A DNA stretch of 19,064 bases. Source: Candidatus Bathyarchaeota archaeon (GTDB lineage: Archaea > Thermoproteota > Bathyarchaeia > TCS64). The DNA lies in NCBI GenBank assembly GCA_014729945.1, contig WJJC01000091.1, forward strand, positions 1 to 19,064, written 5' to 3'. Position numbers and translations under genes: made by a program. Shown one piece after another: positions 7,589 to 14,676 of this stretch (position 1 is its first letter; every line of letters begins with the position of its first letter). The notes below the pieces were generated by a model that saw only the letters and a program-made list of their open reading frames with translations, was not told the origin of the DNA and did no database searches.

Positions 7589-8059
7589 ATGTTGAATAAA
7601 ATGGATCTAGAGATGGAAATCAAAAAGATCATGAAAGGGTCTCCTCTTGTCGTGGACCCAAATGAGTCACTGGCCGATGTATCGAAAAAGATGGCAAAAC
7701 ACGAGAAAGACGTTGTAGTAGTAAAGGACGGCGAACTTGTAAAGGGACTAGTTACAGCCACAGACATATTCTACGCTATGAAAAGCTACGTACTGGGAAA
7801 AAATATGCTAGAAACAATACCCATGGAGATTCGTGACATAAAAGTATCTGAATTAATGAAAGGCCCAATGGCTATCGAGTTCATGGAGGCTTGTGGACTA
7901 ACAGGCACCAACATGTGCATAGTGTTAGGCGAAGAAGACACTGTCGCTGATGCCATGAGGGTTATGGCCATAGGTGGAGTAGACCACATACTAATTATCA
8001 ATGAAGAAGGAATAGCAGGAACTCTTAGTGATAATGACCTGTTAAAATCCTTCAAATAA
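7589..8059 (+). CDS. Two-CBS-domain protein
   Basis: A 156-residue stand-alone CBS pair, a module that usually binds adenine nucleotides and senses energy state. The first CBS spans about 11-66: MKGSPLVVDPNESLADVSKKM, DVVVVKDGELVKGLVTATDI with the T/S-x-x-D signature TATD at 56-59. The second spans about 86-155: VSELMKGP, then a longer insert (95-112), ADAMRVMAIGGVDHILIINE and GTLSDND, again with an SDND signature at 147-150. The insert between the first strand and helix of CBS2 (EFMEACGLTGTNMCIVLGEE) is longer than usual. No effector domain is attached, so it may act on another protein; the neighbouring transporters are candidates only by position. Confidence 0.88.
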   Translation: MLNKMDLEMEIKKIMKGSPLVVDPNESLADVSKKMAKHEKDVVVVKDGELVKGLVTATDIFYAMKSYVLGKNMLETIPMEIRDIKVSELMKGPMAIEFMEACGLTGTNMCIVLGEEDTVADAMRVMAIGGVDHILIINEEGIAGTLSDNDLLKSFK

Positions 8060-8070
8060 CCTTTTTCTTA
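8060..8070 (+). terminator. Pyrimidine/T-rich end after the CBS gene
   Basis: CTTTTTCTT directly follows the TAA of the CBS gene. Archaeal transcription often ends at such T runs without a hairpin; none is seen here. Confidence 0.3.
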
Positions 8071-8111
8071 AAACCCATATACCTGCAGACCCTTTTCTTT
8101 AATGATAACTA

Positions 8112-9491
8112 TTGAGTGATTGGAAACTAGAGGACTGGATAGAGCATATAGTGCCCAAGCATATGAGAGAAGGCAATATGCCCGGACTAAGCATCGCAGT
8201 TGTAAAAAAGGGTGAGACCGTCTACGCTGAGGGATTCGGTAGCAGAGACAAGGAAAAAAACCTACCTGCTACTCCTGACACATTATATGGCATAGGCAGT
8301 ATAACCAAGAGCTTCGTGGCCATAGGGATACTCCAGTTAGTCGAGAAGGGTGAACTAAGTCTTGAGGACCCGGTTAAGGAACATATTCCATTTAAACTTG
8401 GATTAGATGATAAGCCGATTACCATTCATAATTTGATGACTCATAGCCTTGGAGTACCAAGCTTGGCTACAAGCAGCGTGGCGTTCTACAGATCAGTGGG
8501 ACATGATACAGGTATACCATTCGGTAGCCCAGATGACTTCTATAGACTGATTAATGATGCAAGAGAGGAGGTAGTTGCTGAACCGGGTGAACGGTTCTTC
8601 TATCATAACGCCGCGTGGAGGATACTAGGGCATATTATTCAGGAGAAGACAGGCACCCCATTCCATCGATACATCAAGGATAACGTCATTAATCCACTGG
8701 GAATGAAGCGAAGCACAATGAACACAGAAGAGTTCAATGCGGATCCCGATAGGATAACGCCGTACTGGAAGAAACCCGATGGAAGCATTGATCCAACAGA
8801 TTTCCCATACCCTAATCCTGAGGATAACCCTGAGTTCAGCTTCATAGCAGCTGCGGGTGGGATAACCAGCAGCGTCAAAGAGATGTCAAAGTATATGAAC
8901 GCGTTAAGGAAGAAAGACTCCGGGCTAATTACCCGCAACTCTTTCGAGTTGATGCAGACGCTCCATATTCATAGACCTGATGGCTACTATGGGGAGACAG
9001 GGTACGGTTATGGGTTGGGGGTTACTCCTGATTTCCATGGCAAGAAGCTGGTCTCTCACGGTGGCTCAATACTGGTCTCCACCGCCCACATGTCAATGGT
9101 TCCTGAAGAGGAGATAGGAGTAATCATAATGGGTAACAGCGCAAAACTCGCCTATGATGCCATCAATGAGAGTATTTTAGCTCTATTAATGGGTATGGAT
9201 CCAGTTGAATCAACGCCTGGGTTATATGTTAAACAGAATTTGAAGAATCTAGTTGGGAGATACGAGACATACAAGGGAATAGAGTCCATTGAGGTAAAGT
9301 ACAAAGCCGGTATGCTTTACCTTGAGTCTAAGACACCATTCGCTGAGACCAGCACACCCCTTATCCCAGAGAATACTATGCTGGAGGAGAGGATTTTCTA
9401 TACACTTGTGGACGGAGTCAAGTCTCCAGTGGTTTTCGAGGGAGATGACCTGTTTATAGAAAGATATTGTTACCATAAAGTTTGTAAATAA
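8112..9491 (+). CDS. Class C beta-lactamase-like serine hydrolase (penicillin-binding-protein fold)
   Basis: A 459-residue serine hydrolase of the beta-lactamase/S12 superfamily. The three catalytic motifs are in order: SITK (S63 nucleophile, K66 base), YHN (Y164-N166, the YxN motif), and HGG (H316-G318, in place of KTG). The hydrolase domain covers about 8-360; residues 365-459 form an extra C-terminal beta-rich domain common in this family. No signal peptide is visible, so it probably works in the cytoplasm as an esterase or D-amino-acid amidase/peptidase and not as an antibiotic lactamase. The start is TTG at 8112, because the frame has no ATG before MREGN and the N-terminal WKLEDWIEHIVP helix belongs to the domain. 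A TTAAAA-containing box lies about 38-44 bases upstream, so a short leader is likely. Confidence 0.9.
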   Translation: MSDWKLEDWIEHIVPKHMREGNMPGLSIAVVKKGETVYAEGFGSRDKEKNLPATPDTLYGIGSITKSFVAIGILQLVEKGELSLEDPVKEHIPFKLGLDDKPITIHNLMTHSLGVPSLATSSVAFYRSVGHDTGIPFGSPDDFYRLINDAREEVVAEPGERFFYHNAAWRILGHIIQEKTGTPFHRYIKDNVINPLGMKRSTMNTEEFNADPDRITPYWKKPDGSIDPTDFPYPNPEDNPEFSFIAAAGGITSSVKEMSKYMNALRKKDSGLITRNSFELMQTLHIHRPDGYYGETGYGYGLGVTPDFHGKKLVSHGGSILVSTAHMSMVPEEEIGVIIMGNSAKLAYDAINESILALLMGMDPVESTPGLYVKQNLKNLVGRYETYKGIESIEVKYKAGMLYLESKTPFAETSTPLIPENTMLEERIFYTLVDGVKSPVVFEGDDLFIERYCYHKVCK

Positions 9492-9492
9492 T

Positions 9493-9526
9493 GTTTTTTC
9501 ATCCTCTTTTTTTGTGTTTTTTATGT
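9493..9526 (+). terminator. Poly-T terminator after the serine hydrolase
   Basis: Just past the TAA there are three T runs (TTTTTT, TTTTTTT, TTTTTT) separated by a few bases. This is the pattern of an intrinsic archaeal terminator. Confidence 0.55.
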
Positions 9527-9552
9527 TAATAATTGAGTGTGTTCACGTTTGT

Positions 9553-9564
9553 TAACATATGTTA
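9553..9564. repeat. 12-base perfect palindrome, possible operator
   Basis: TAACATATGTTA is a perfect palindrome about 80 bases before the start of the exported beta-propeller gene. It lies in a 150-base intergenic region with no other gene. It could be a regulator site or chance in AT-rich DNA. Confidence 0.3.
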
Positions 9565-9610
9565 TTCCTAGGGTTAATCATTTGTAGCAGTCTGTAACCA
9601 GTATAAGTTA

Positions 9611-9616
9611 TTATAA
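9611..9616 (+). promoter_or_regulatory. TATA-like box for the exported beta-propeller gene
   Basis: TTATAA, within GTTATTATAACC, lies 28-33 bases before the ATG at 9644. It supports 9644 as the original start of the broken gene. Confidence 0.45.
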
Positions 9617-9643
9617 CCCGGATAATAGATGTAAATTCAACTA

Positions 9644-11438
9644 ATGAAGCCCTATAAGGATATCATAGTCGTGGTAGTAGTACTCTCTTTAATGATCAGT
9701 TCTACTGCTGCATGGTACTTTGGTGGGCTAACGTATGAGGGTGTAAACCCTTACGCTATAAACTTCGTTGACACAGGGCTTCGTTGTAATTCAGAGTGAC
9801 TGGGTTTATTCAGGTACATCAAAAGTTATCTTAACACTCTCACTACGGAATAACAGCACATGGTCTGAGAACGCGGATTTAGAAATACAACCACTCGACG
9901 CAGATGGTAATGTAATACTCGATAAGGTTATTGAGATGACTCAGTACGCGACCACTGGAGATATATTACCCGGGGACTCATGGACACAGGAGTTTCTTTT
10001 CCAGAAAAGTGGGATAAGAACCGAGCTAAACGTTTTCCAGATTCTGATAACGGGTGATGATACACTGATTGAAGGCGATAAACTATCCACATTCAATATT
10101 GAGCAAAGTGTATATACTAGTGGCGGAGGCACAACGCTCCCCCTGAGGAGCATAGTTGGATACATGTCTGGAACGGTAGATAAACAAAGATACCCAAAAT
10201 ACAGGTACTATGATACAGCGTGGAGCGAAGAGATAGAAATTATCACTCCAGTCTCAGACAAAGTAAGAGATGTTCGCGTCGAGTTCAACCCTAACCCTAG
10301 CTACAATGATAGAGCCGTGATGGTCATACTCACAGATGATGGTTATCTAGAAGCATATGATTATGATGGTTTCTCATGGAGCACACCAACAACACTCGCA
10401 AGAATATATTCAAACGCTCAATACAGACCTGAAAAACCCTTTGATATAGCCTTTGAAAAGACCAGCGGAAATTGTTTGGTGATATATAACAATGAACTTA
10501 ACAACAATGGACTCGAAGAACTCGCCTATAGAATATTTGATGGCTACAGTTGGAGCCAAGAATACTATCTTAATGATCCCAAAATAGAATGGCCGGGCTC
10601 AGGCGTTGACTTCAAATGGATTAGCTTAGCGACAGATTACTCTGAGGCCTCAAATAATATTGGTTTTGTAGCTTTTGACGCGGGTTGGTGGGACTATGTT
10701 ATGGCGATTTGGAACGGAACAAATTGGACTGATTGGAAAAAGCTCGATCAGGGTCCATGGGATGATGATGGTCTATCCTGTGATGTAGCATGGGAGTACT
10801 CCTCAGGTGACTGCATGGTAACCTTCAGTGAGGGCGATGATATTGGATATCTTATATGGAATGGATCATGGAGCAACAGGTACTCACAACAATTAACAAA
10901 CAATGCGTGGAATGGATGGACATGGCTCAAGTTAAAACCCCAATTAACTGAAGAGTCGGATCGTATGATGTTATTAGCTCTTGACAAAGATGGGCAATAT
11001 GCAGCCGCCATAGACTGGGAGGGTAACAGTTGGAATGGTATCAGGACGGTTCTTGACACTCAACTAGAATCAGCATGGGGAAGATGTATAGACGGGGACT
11101 GGGAGTCAACTGGAACACAGTTCCTTGTGGCAGCTGGAGATCGAAACGTTGACGCTATCAGCTACAAGACTTGGACTCCGGGAGGAGGTTGGTCTCACTC
11201 AACAAACAACTGGGCAACTTATGCCTCAGGATACGGGAATGATCAGGTCTAGATTCAAGTTGCGTCCAACCCTGCGGGAGACGATCCCTTTATGACAGTG
11301 GCTTGGCTGGATATCAAAGACGACCTAGTAGTTGCAGAGTGGAACGGCGTAACTATGACCAATGGAATGGAGTTCACTAAGAAAAGCCGTACAGAGTATG
11401 AAGGATTCGATATCGCTTATTCTTGGCGAGCCCCCTAG
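9644..11438 (+). pseudogene. Exported beta-propeller-like surface protein, broken by a +1 frameshift and an in-frame TAG
   Basis: The ATG at 9644 begins MKPYKDIIVVVVVLSLMISS, a signal peptide or membrane anchor, but this frame stops at 9797-9799. The body continues one frame over, from about 9780. Removing one G from the GGG at 9776-9778 joins them as NFVDTG-FVVIQSDWVYSG. After the anchor comes an Ig-like (CARDB-type) domain of about 110 residues, ending near ITGDDT. Then come repeats of about 49-58 residues, each with a Tyr/Trp-x-G-x-x-Trp signature (DGFSW, DGYSW, WNGTNW, WNGSW, WEGNSW and others), typical of a bladed propeller. The body frame meets TAG at 11250-11252, yet the same frame stays open to TAG at 11436-11438 and encodes another repeat (AWLD ... 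VVAEWNG). Function was probably binding at the cell surface. The open stretch without the anchor would be 9768-11252. Confidence 0.7.
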
Positions 11439-11448
11439 AACAGTAAGC

Positions 11449-11457
11449 ATTATACTA
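11449..11457 (+). promoter_or_regulatory. TATA-like box for the MscL gene
   Basis: ATTATACTA lies 22-30 bases before the ATG at 11479 and just after the last TAG of the broken gene. It supports the ATG at 11479 over the upstream ATG at 11362, which lies inside the broken gene's last repeat. Confidence 0.55.
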
Positions 11458-11478
11458 AACCAACACCAACTCCGATCT

Positions 11479-11865
11479 ATGTCAGACAATCAGATCATAG
11501 AAGAATTAGTAAAAATCAGGAAACTACTAGAGCCAGAGCCAAAGCCACCCAAGAAAGAGGAGAAACCCAAAGGACTCTGGGATGAATTTCTTGAATTCAT
11601 CAGCAAATATGGAGTAATAGGTCTAGCAATAGGATTCATCATAGGCAGCGCCTCAAAGGATTTAGTTAACGCATTAGTCGCTGATATCTTGATGCCCATA
11701 ATACTGTTTTTTGTCCCAGGGGGAGCATGGCGTGAAGCCACAGTGACCATCGGTCCAATTGTTTTATCTGTTGGTCATTTCGCGGGTGCGTTACTGGATT
11801 TCTTCATCATAGCGTTAATCATCTTCCTCTTGATGCGACAGATAAAGAAAACCAATCTAAAATAG
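11479..11865 (+). CDS. mscL: Large-conductance mechanosensitive channel MscL, with N-terminal hydrophilic extension
   Basis: A 128-residue MscL-type channel that opens under membrane tension to release solutes during osmotic downshock. Residues 34-43 (WDEFLEFISK) form the amphipathic S1 helix. TM1 is about 45-78 with the family pattern GLAIGFIIGSASKDLVNALVADILMP (48-73). A short periplasmic loop (80-92) leads to TM2 (about 98-120), with ALLDFFIIALIIFLLM close to the family's conserved NFIIVAFAIF region. An extra hydrophilic N-terminus of 30 residues has a charged helix then EPEPKPPKKEEKPK. The usual C-terminal helical bundle is missing: the chain ends eight residues after TM2. The start is taken from the TATA box at 11449-11457. 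The convergent solute-binding gene ends three bases later. Confidence 0.85.
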   Translation: MSDNQIIEELVKIRKLLEPEPKPPKKEEKPKGLWDEFLEFISKYGVIGLAIGFIIGSASKDLVNALVADILMPIILFFVPGGAWREATVTIGPIVLSVGHFAGALLDFFIIALIIFLLMRQIKKTNLK

Positions 11866-11868
11866 ACC

Positions 11869-13082
11869 CTATTTATTCCAATCTATTTTATCCGTCTCTG
11901 GGTTGTATATACCGCATACCTCTGATACGAATACCCCCTTCTTCTCCCTGTACCAATGAATATCGTATCCATAATCCGCTCGGTCTCCATTCTCGTCAAG
12001 TGCGAGGACACCTGTCATCCCTCTGTGATTTTTACTTACTTCAATTATAGAGTTCAGGATGGTTTCTCCATTTGTGGTGTTGGTATCTATTACGCAGTGT
12101 GCCATGAGCCAGCAGCAATCATATGTGTTTGCTTCACTGTAGGTCATATCTCTGTTGTATTGTTCTTTGAACCGTGTGTTGATTTCCTGGTACCATTCAT
12201 CTTTTTTATCAGGTGACTGCATTGGGGAATAGAGTTTTACCCGGGATAAAGGAGCCCCAGCTTCGTTCAATAATAAATGATGGTCTGCTGTGCCATCGGT
12301 GCCAATCCAGGTTAGATTTAAGAGGGTGGGATACTCTGTCGCTACTTGATTCATCAATGCAGCGGTTTCGGCGAAACCCGCTAAAAATACACATAGGGCA
12401 GTTTCCCCCGTATAATTCTTATAGGCTAACTGAATTTTATCCAAGTATTGGGTAAAGTCACCCTGAGTTTCTCCGGGATAACGGGCCGTCTTAATGACAT
12501 TTCCATGGTATTGACTCATAAACCATCAGCCCAAGCATCCTCACGAGAGATAATCAACACCGACTCATAGCCAAAGTCATCAAACATAGAGAGGATAGGA
12601 TCAACCTGTTTAAGATCATTGACACAGAGCCTGAAAGCGTTATCAGGAGTCGCCATAAGAGGCGAGGTTGAACCCTTGCTCAAGAGGGTCATATTGTTTT
12701 CCTTGGCAATCTTTCTAGCTCCACTGCAGAGAAAGCTACTCCAGCCATATCCTCCCACTAACTGGATGTCCTTGTCTGCGAATTGTTGGGTTAGATCAAA
12801 AGCGTTTTGGGCTTGTCCCTCTGCGCATTCGATCTGGAAATAGAGTCTCCAAGGGATGTCTTCTCTAACACAGTAATTGTTGATATCATACTCGGCTTGA
12901 TTAACCAGAAATGTCTCAAATGGAAGCATACCTTCGGTGGTAGCTATGTAACCAAGAGTCGTATTATAGTAGTTGAAATACTCCTCAACCTCATCTCCAC
13001 AGGGGGGTTCAAAAGAATAAACAGCCACTGCGAGGAGACCAAGAACCAATCCTGATAGTATTATCCTACGTTCCAAATTCAT
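11869..13082 (-). pseudogene. Branched-chain-amino-acid-type solute-binding protein (Peripla_BP_6), split by a frameshift/deletion near 12516-12519
   Basis: Two minus-strand frames, 13082-12516 (188 residues) and 12519-11869 (216 residues), together make one LivJ-like binding protein. The first has a signal/anchor (IILSGLVLGLLAVAVYSF, 7-24) and lobe 1: QLVGGYGWSSFLCSGARKIA, then LLSKGSTSPLM (a ligand-binding STSP), ending ISREDAWADGL. The second carries GNVIKTARYPGET, LAGFAETAALMNQ, TWIGTDGTAD and MTGVLALDENGDR of lobe 2 and the C-terminus. They meet in an ATGA overlap. In homologues a helix of about 12 residues separates the DxWxxGL and GG/GN-V elements; here only about five remain, so roughly 20 bases seem lost, changing frame. 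No permease or ATPase gene is nearby. Two coupled half-proteins cannot be excluded but are less likely. Confidence 0.72.
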
Positions 13083-13101
13083 TCAAATCTAAATATTTTC
13101 G

Positions 13102-13112
13102 TATATTTTTAA
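13102..13112 (-). promoter_or_regulatory. TATA-like box for the solute-binding gene
   Basis: Read on the minus strand this is TTAAAAATATA, 20-30 bases before the ATG at 13082. The surrounding 50 bases are very AT-rich and include the palindrome AAAAATATTTTT at about 13124-13135, at the end of the upstream regulator gene. Confidence 0.5.
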
Positions 13113-13132
13113 CATTTTTTGGAAAAATATTT

Positions 13133-13837
13133 TTACAAAACCGTCAATTTTTCATCTATCTCAAGTAGAATAGAGTGCAGTTCCCTTATGAGATACCTTT
13201 TCTCAATTGTAAGACTCAAATAACCGGGGTCTCCGACAATGATTACGTCTGATAGCAAGCTTTCATAGGTCCTCAAATGGTCGGCGTATTCATTTATGCT
13301 TTCTTCCCCAGTTAAATCGTATTTTTTTTCTAAATTTGACCTGATCTGGATTATCTTTAGTAATAGCTCGGTCCAGTGTTCTCTAGGTATCTCCCAGTCC
13401 TGAAAAATCTCGTAAACGATATCGAGGACTTCAAGGGTCAGAATACTGGTATCTTCTCTTAACTCGGTTATATGTTGTTCATTGTTTTCAGTGTATGCAC
13501 CAAGTAAAGCACTACCTAGGATCACAACCAATAAGAAGGCGACTGCAAGCAAGATACCGTAAATATACAAGCTCTGAGATGTTTCAGTTGGCTTTGTTTC
13601 ACCCGTGAGAAATCTGTAAGCCTGTTCGCCCTCCCTGTTTAGTTGATATTTTCCTTCAATATCTTTCTCTACTAGTTCTTCTAAGGTTCTGAGATGATAT
13701 GTGAGGTGCCCTGACTCGATGCCTAGTTTCTCTAGGAGTCTGCTATAGGTTTGGGGCTCTGATGCCAGAAATTGTATTATCTCTCGTCTAATTGGGTGGT
13801 CTAGCGCCTTATACCTTGTATCCCCCTGACCCGCCAT
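13133..13837 (-). CDS. Membrane-anchored ArsR-type winged-helix regulator with external helical domain
   Basis: A 234-residue one-component regulator. Residues 8-78 form an ArsR-like winged helix: YKALDHPIRREIIQFLASEP, helix-turn-helix TYSRLLEKLGIESGHLTYHLRTLEEL with the recognition helix about 41-53, then the wing EKDIEGKYQLNREGEQAY. One membrane helix follows (about 89-114, YGILLAVAFLLVVILGSALLG). Residues 118-234 are an all-helical, charged domain that should lie outside the cell if the DNA-binding part is inside. The design suggests it binds DNA at the membrane in response to an outside or membrane signal. It is 24 bases after the alpha/beta hydrolase gene and 50 bases before the broken solute-binding gene on the same strand. 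The TATA signal before its ATG is weak (ATCTAATTC at -22 to -30), so it may be read together with the hydrolase. Confidence 0.82.
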   Translation of the reverse strand: MAGQGDTRYKALDHPIRREIIQFLASEPQTYSRLLEKLGIESGHLTYHLRTLEELVEKDIEGKYQLNREGEQAYRFLTGETKPTETSQSLYIYGILLAVAFLLVVILGSALLGAYTENNEQHITELREDTSILTLEVLDIVYEIFQDWEIPREHWTELLLKIIQIRSNLEKKYDLTGEESINEYADHLRTYESLLSDVIIVGDPGYLSLTIEKRYLIRELHSILLEIDEKLTVL

Positions 13838-13861
13838 AGGATAAGAATGTTTTAGGAAGAA

Positions 13862-14644
13862 TTAGATACTTTTGACGAAATTAGCTATCTCATTATAATA
13901 TTCGTCAGGGTTATCCAGCATCATGCTATGCGCAGCATCCGGTATGAAGACCAACGGGAACGCCTCCCCCAGCTTATTTTCAGAAGTAAACTTTCCACGG
14001 TTTTTCTCCCCGAAAACCGCTAGAACAGGTATATCCAACTCAACGAGTCTATCCTTGATATCGTCTCTCTTGGATACATCTACCAAGTCCTCTGAGCTAC
14101 GGTAGGTTGAAACAGGTCCAGCCTTCTCAAACGAGACTACGTATTGAGCTTGATCTGGATTCACCCTATATCGTTCAAGTATACGAGTAAACCCCTCATC
14201 GACCCATTCCTCATATGTGTGATTGGTGATTATCCAGTTGCTGAAGAAGCAATCATTGAAATCCACGTTCCCCTCTGCGTATATGATTCCCTTCACCCGG
14301 TCCTCTGTCATCTCGGCTAACTCAAGGGCAACAGGACCACCCATACTATGAGGTACTAAGACCATTTCATCTACTCCCAGCTGGTTAACTAACTTCAATA
14401 ATGCCTCTGCCTGGGCTTTCATGGCGTAGTTGAAGCCCTCAGGGTTGGAAGAGTCACGGTACCCAATCTGGTCTACTATCAGCAACCCATAATCAGCTAA
14501 CGCCTTATACTCCGCTGCCGGTTTATGTGTCTCCTTCCAGTCACCTAAACCATGAATGAATACGAGAGTAAGCGGCTTATCGCCCTCTCTATAATAGAAT
14601 GAGAACTCTACTCCGGGCTCGACCTCTAGGCTCTTGGCCTTCAT
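13862..14644 (-). CDS. Alpha/beta-hydrolase fold protein, noncanonical acid position
   Basis: About 260 residues with the alpha/beta-hydrolase layout. With numbering from the ATG at 14644: oxyanion loop HGLGDWKETH (31-40), DQIGYRDS (58-65), nucleophile elbow PHSMGG (98-103) with S100, cap region about 125-195, strand IPVLAVFGEKNRGK (205-218) and catalytic histidine H239 in PDAAHSMML. The nucleophile elbow has Pro where most relatives have Gly (GHSMGG). The usual catalytic Asp in the GExD turn is Asn (N215), so the acid may be supplied elsewhere or activity may be changed. An earlier ATG at 14650 adds two residues, but the TATA-like GTATAAG (plus-strand 14667-14673) fits 14644 better. Esterase, lipase-like or peptidase activity cannot be told apart. 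The M20 gene ends 32 bases upstream. Confidence 0.85.
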   Translation of the reverse strand: MKAKSLEVEPGVEFSFYYREGDKPLTLVFIHGLGDWKETHKPAAEYKALADYGLLIVDQIGYRDSSNPEGFNYAMKAQAEALLKLVNQLGVDEMVLVPHSMGGPVALELAEMTEDRVKGIIYAEGNVDFNDCFFSNWIITNHTYEEWVDEGFTRILERYRVNPDQAQYVVSFEKAGPVSTYRSSEDLVDVSKRDDIKDRLVELDIPVLAVFGEKNRGKFTSENKLGEAFPLVFIPDAAHSMMLDNPDEYYNEIANFVKSI

Positions 14645-14666
14645 AAGCATATGGAAAGATGTGGGA

Positions 14667-14673
14667 GTATAAG
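14667..14673 (-). promoter_or_regulatory. TATA-like box for the alpha/beta hydrolase
   Basis: Read on the minus strand, CTTATAC lies 23-29 bases before the ATG at 14644. It sits immediately upstream of the M20 stop codon, in the short gap between the genes. Confidence 0.45.
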
Positions 14674-14676
14674 TGG

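Noticed and set aside
9770..9790. Programmed +1 frameshifting to make the full beta-propeller protein
   Set aside because: There is no recognisable slippery site with a stimulatory structure, and a second lesion (TAG at 11250) in the same gene favours decay or error.
11362..11478. N-terminal 39-codon extension of MscL from an ATG at 11362
   Set aside because: The segment overlaps, in another frame, the last repeat of the broken beta-propeller gene, and the TATA box at 11449-11457 points to the ATG at 11479.
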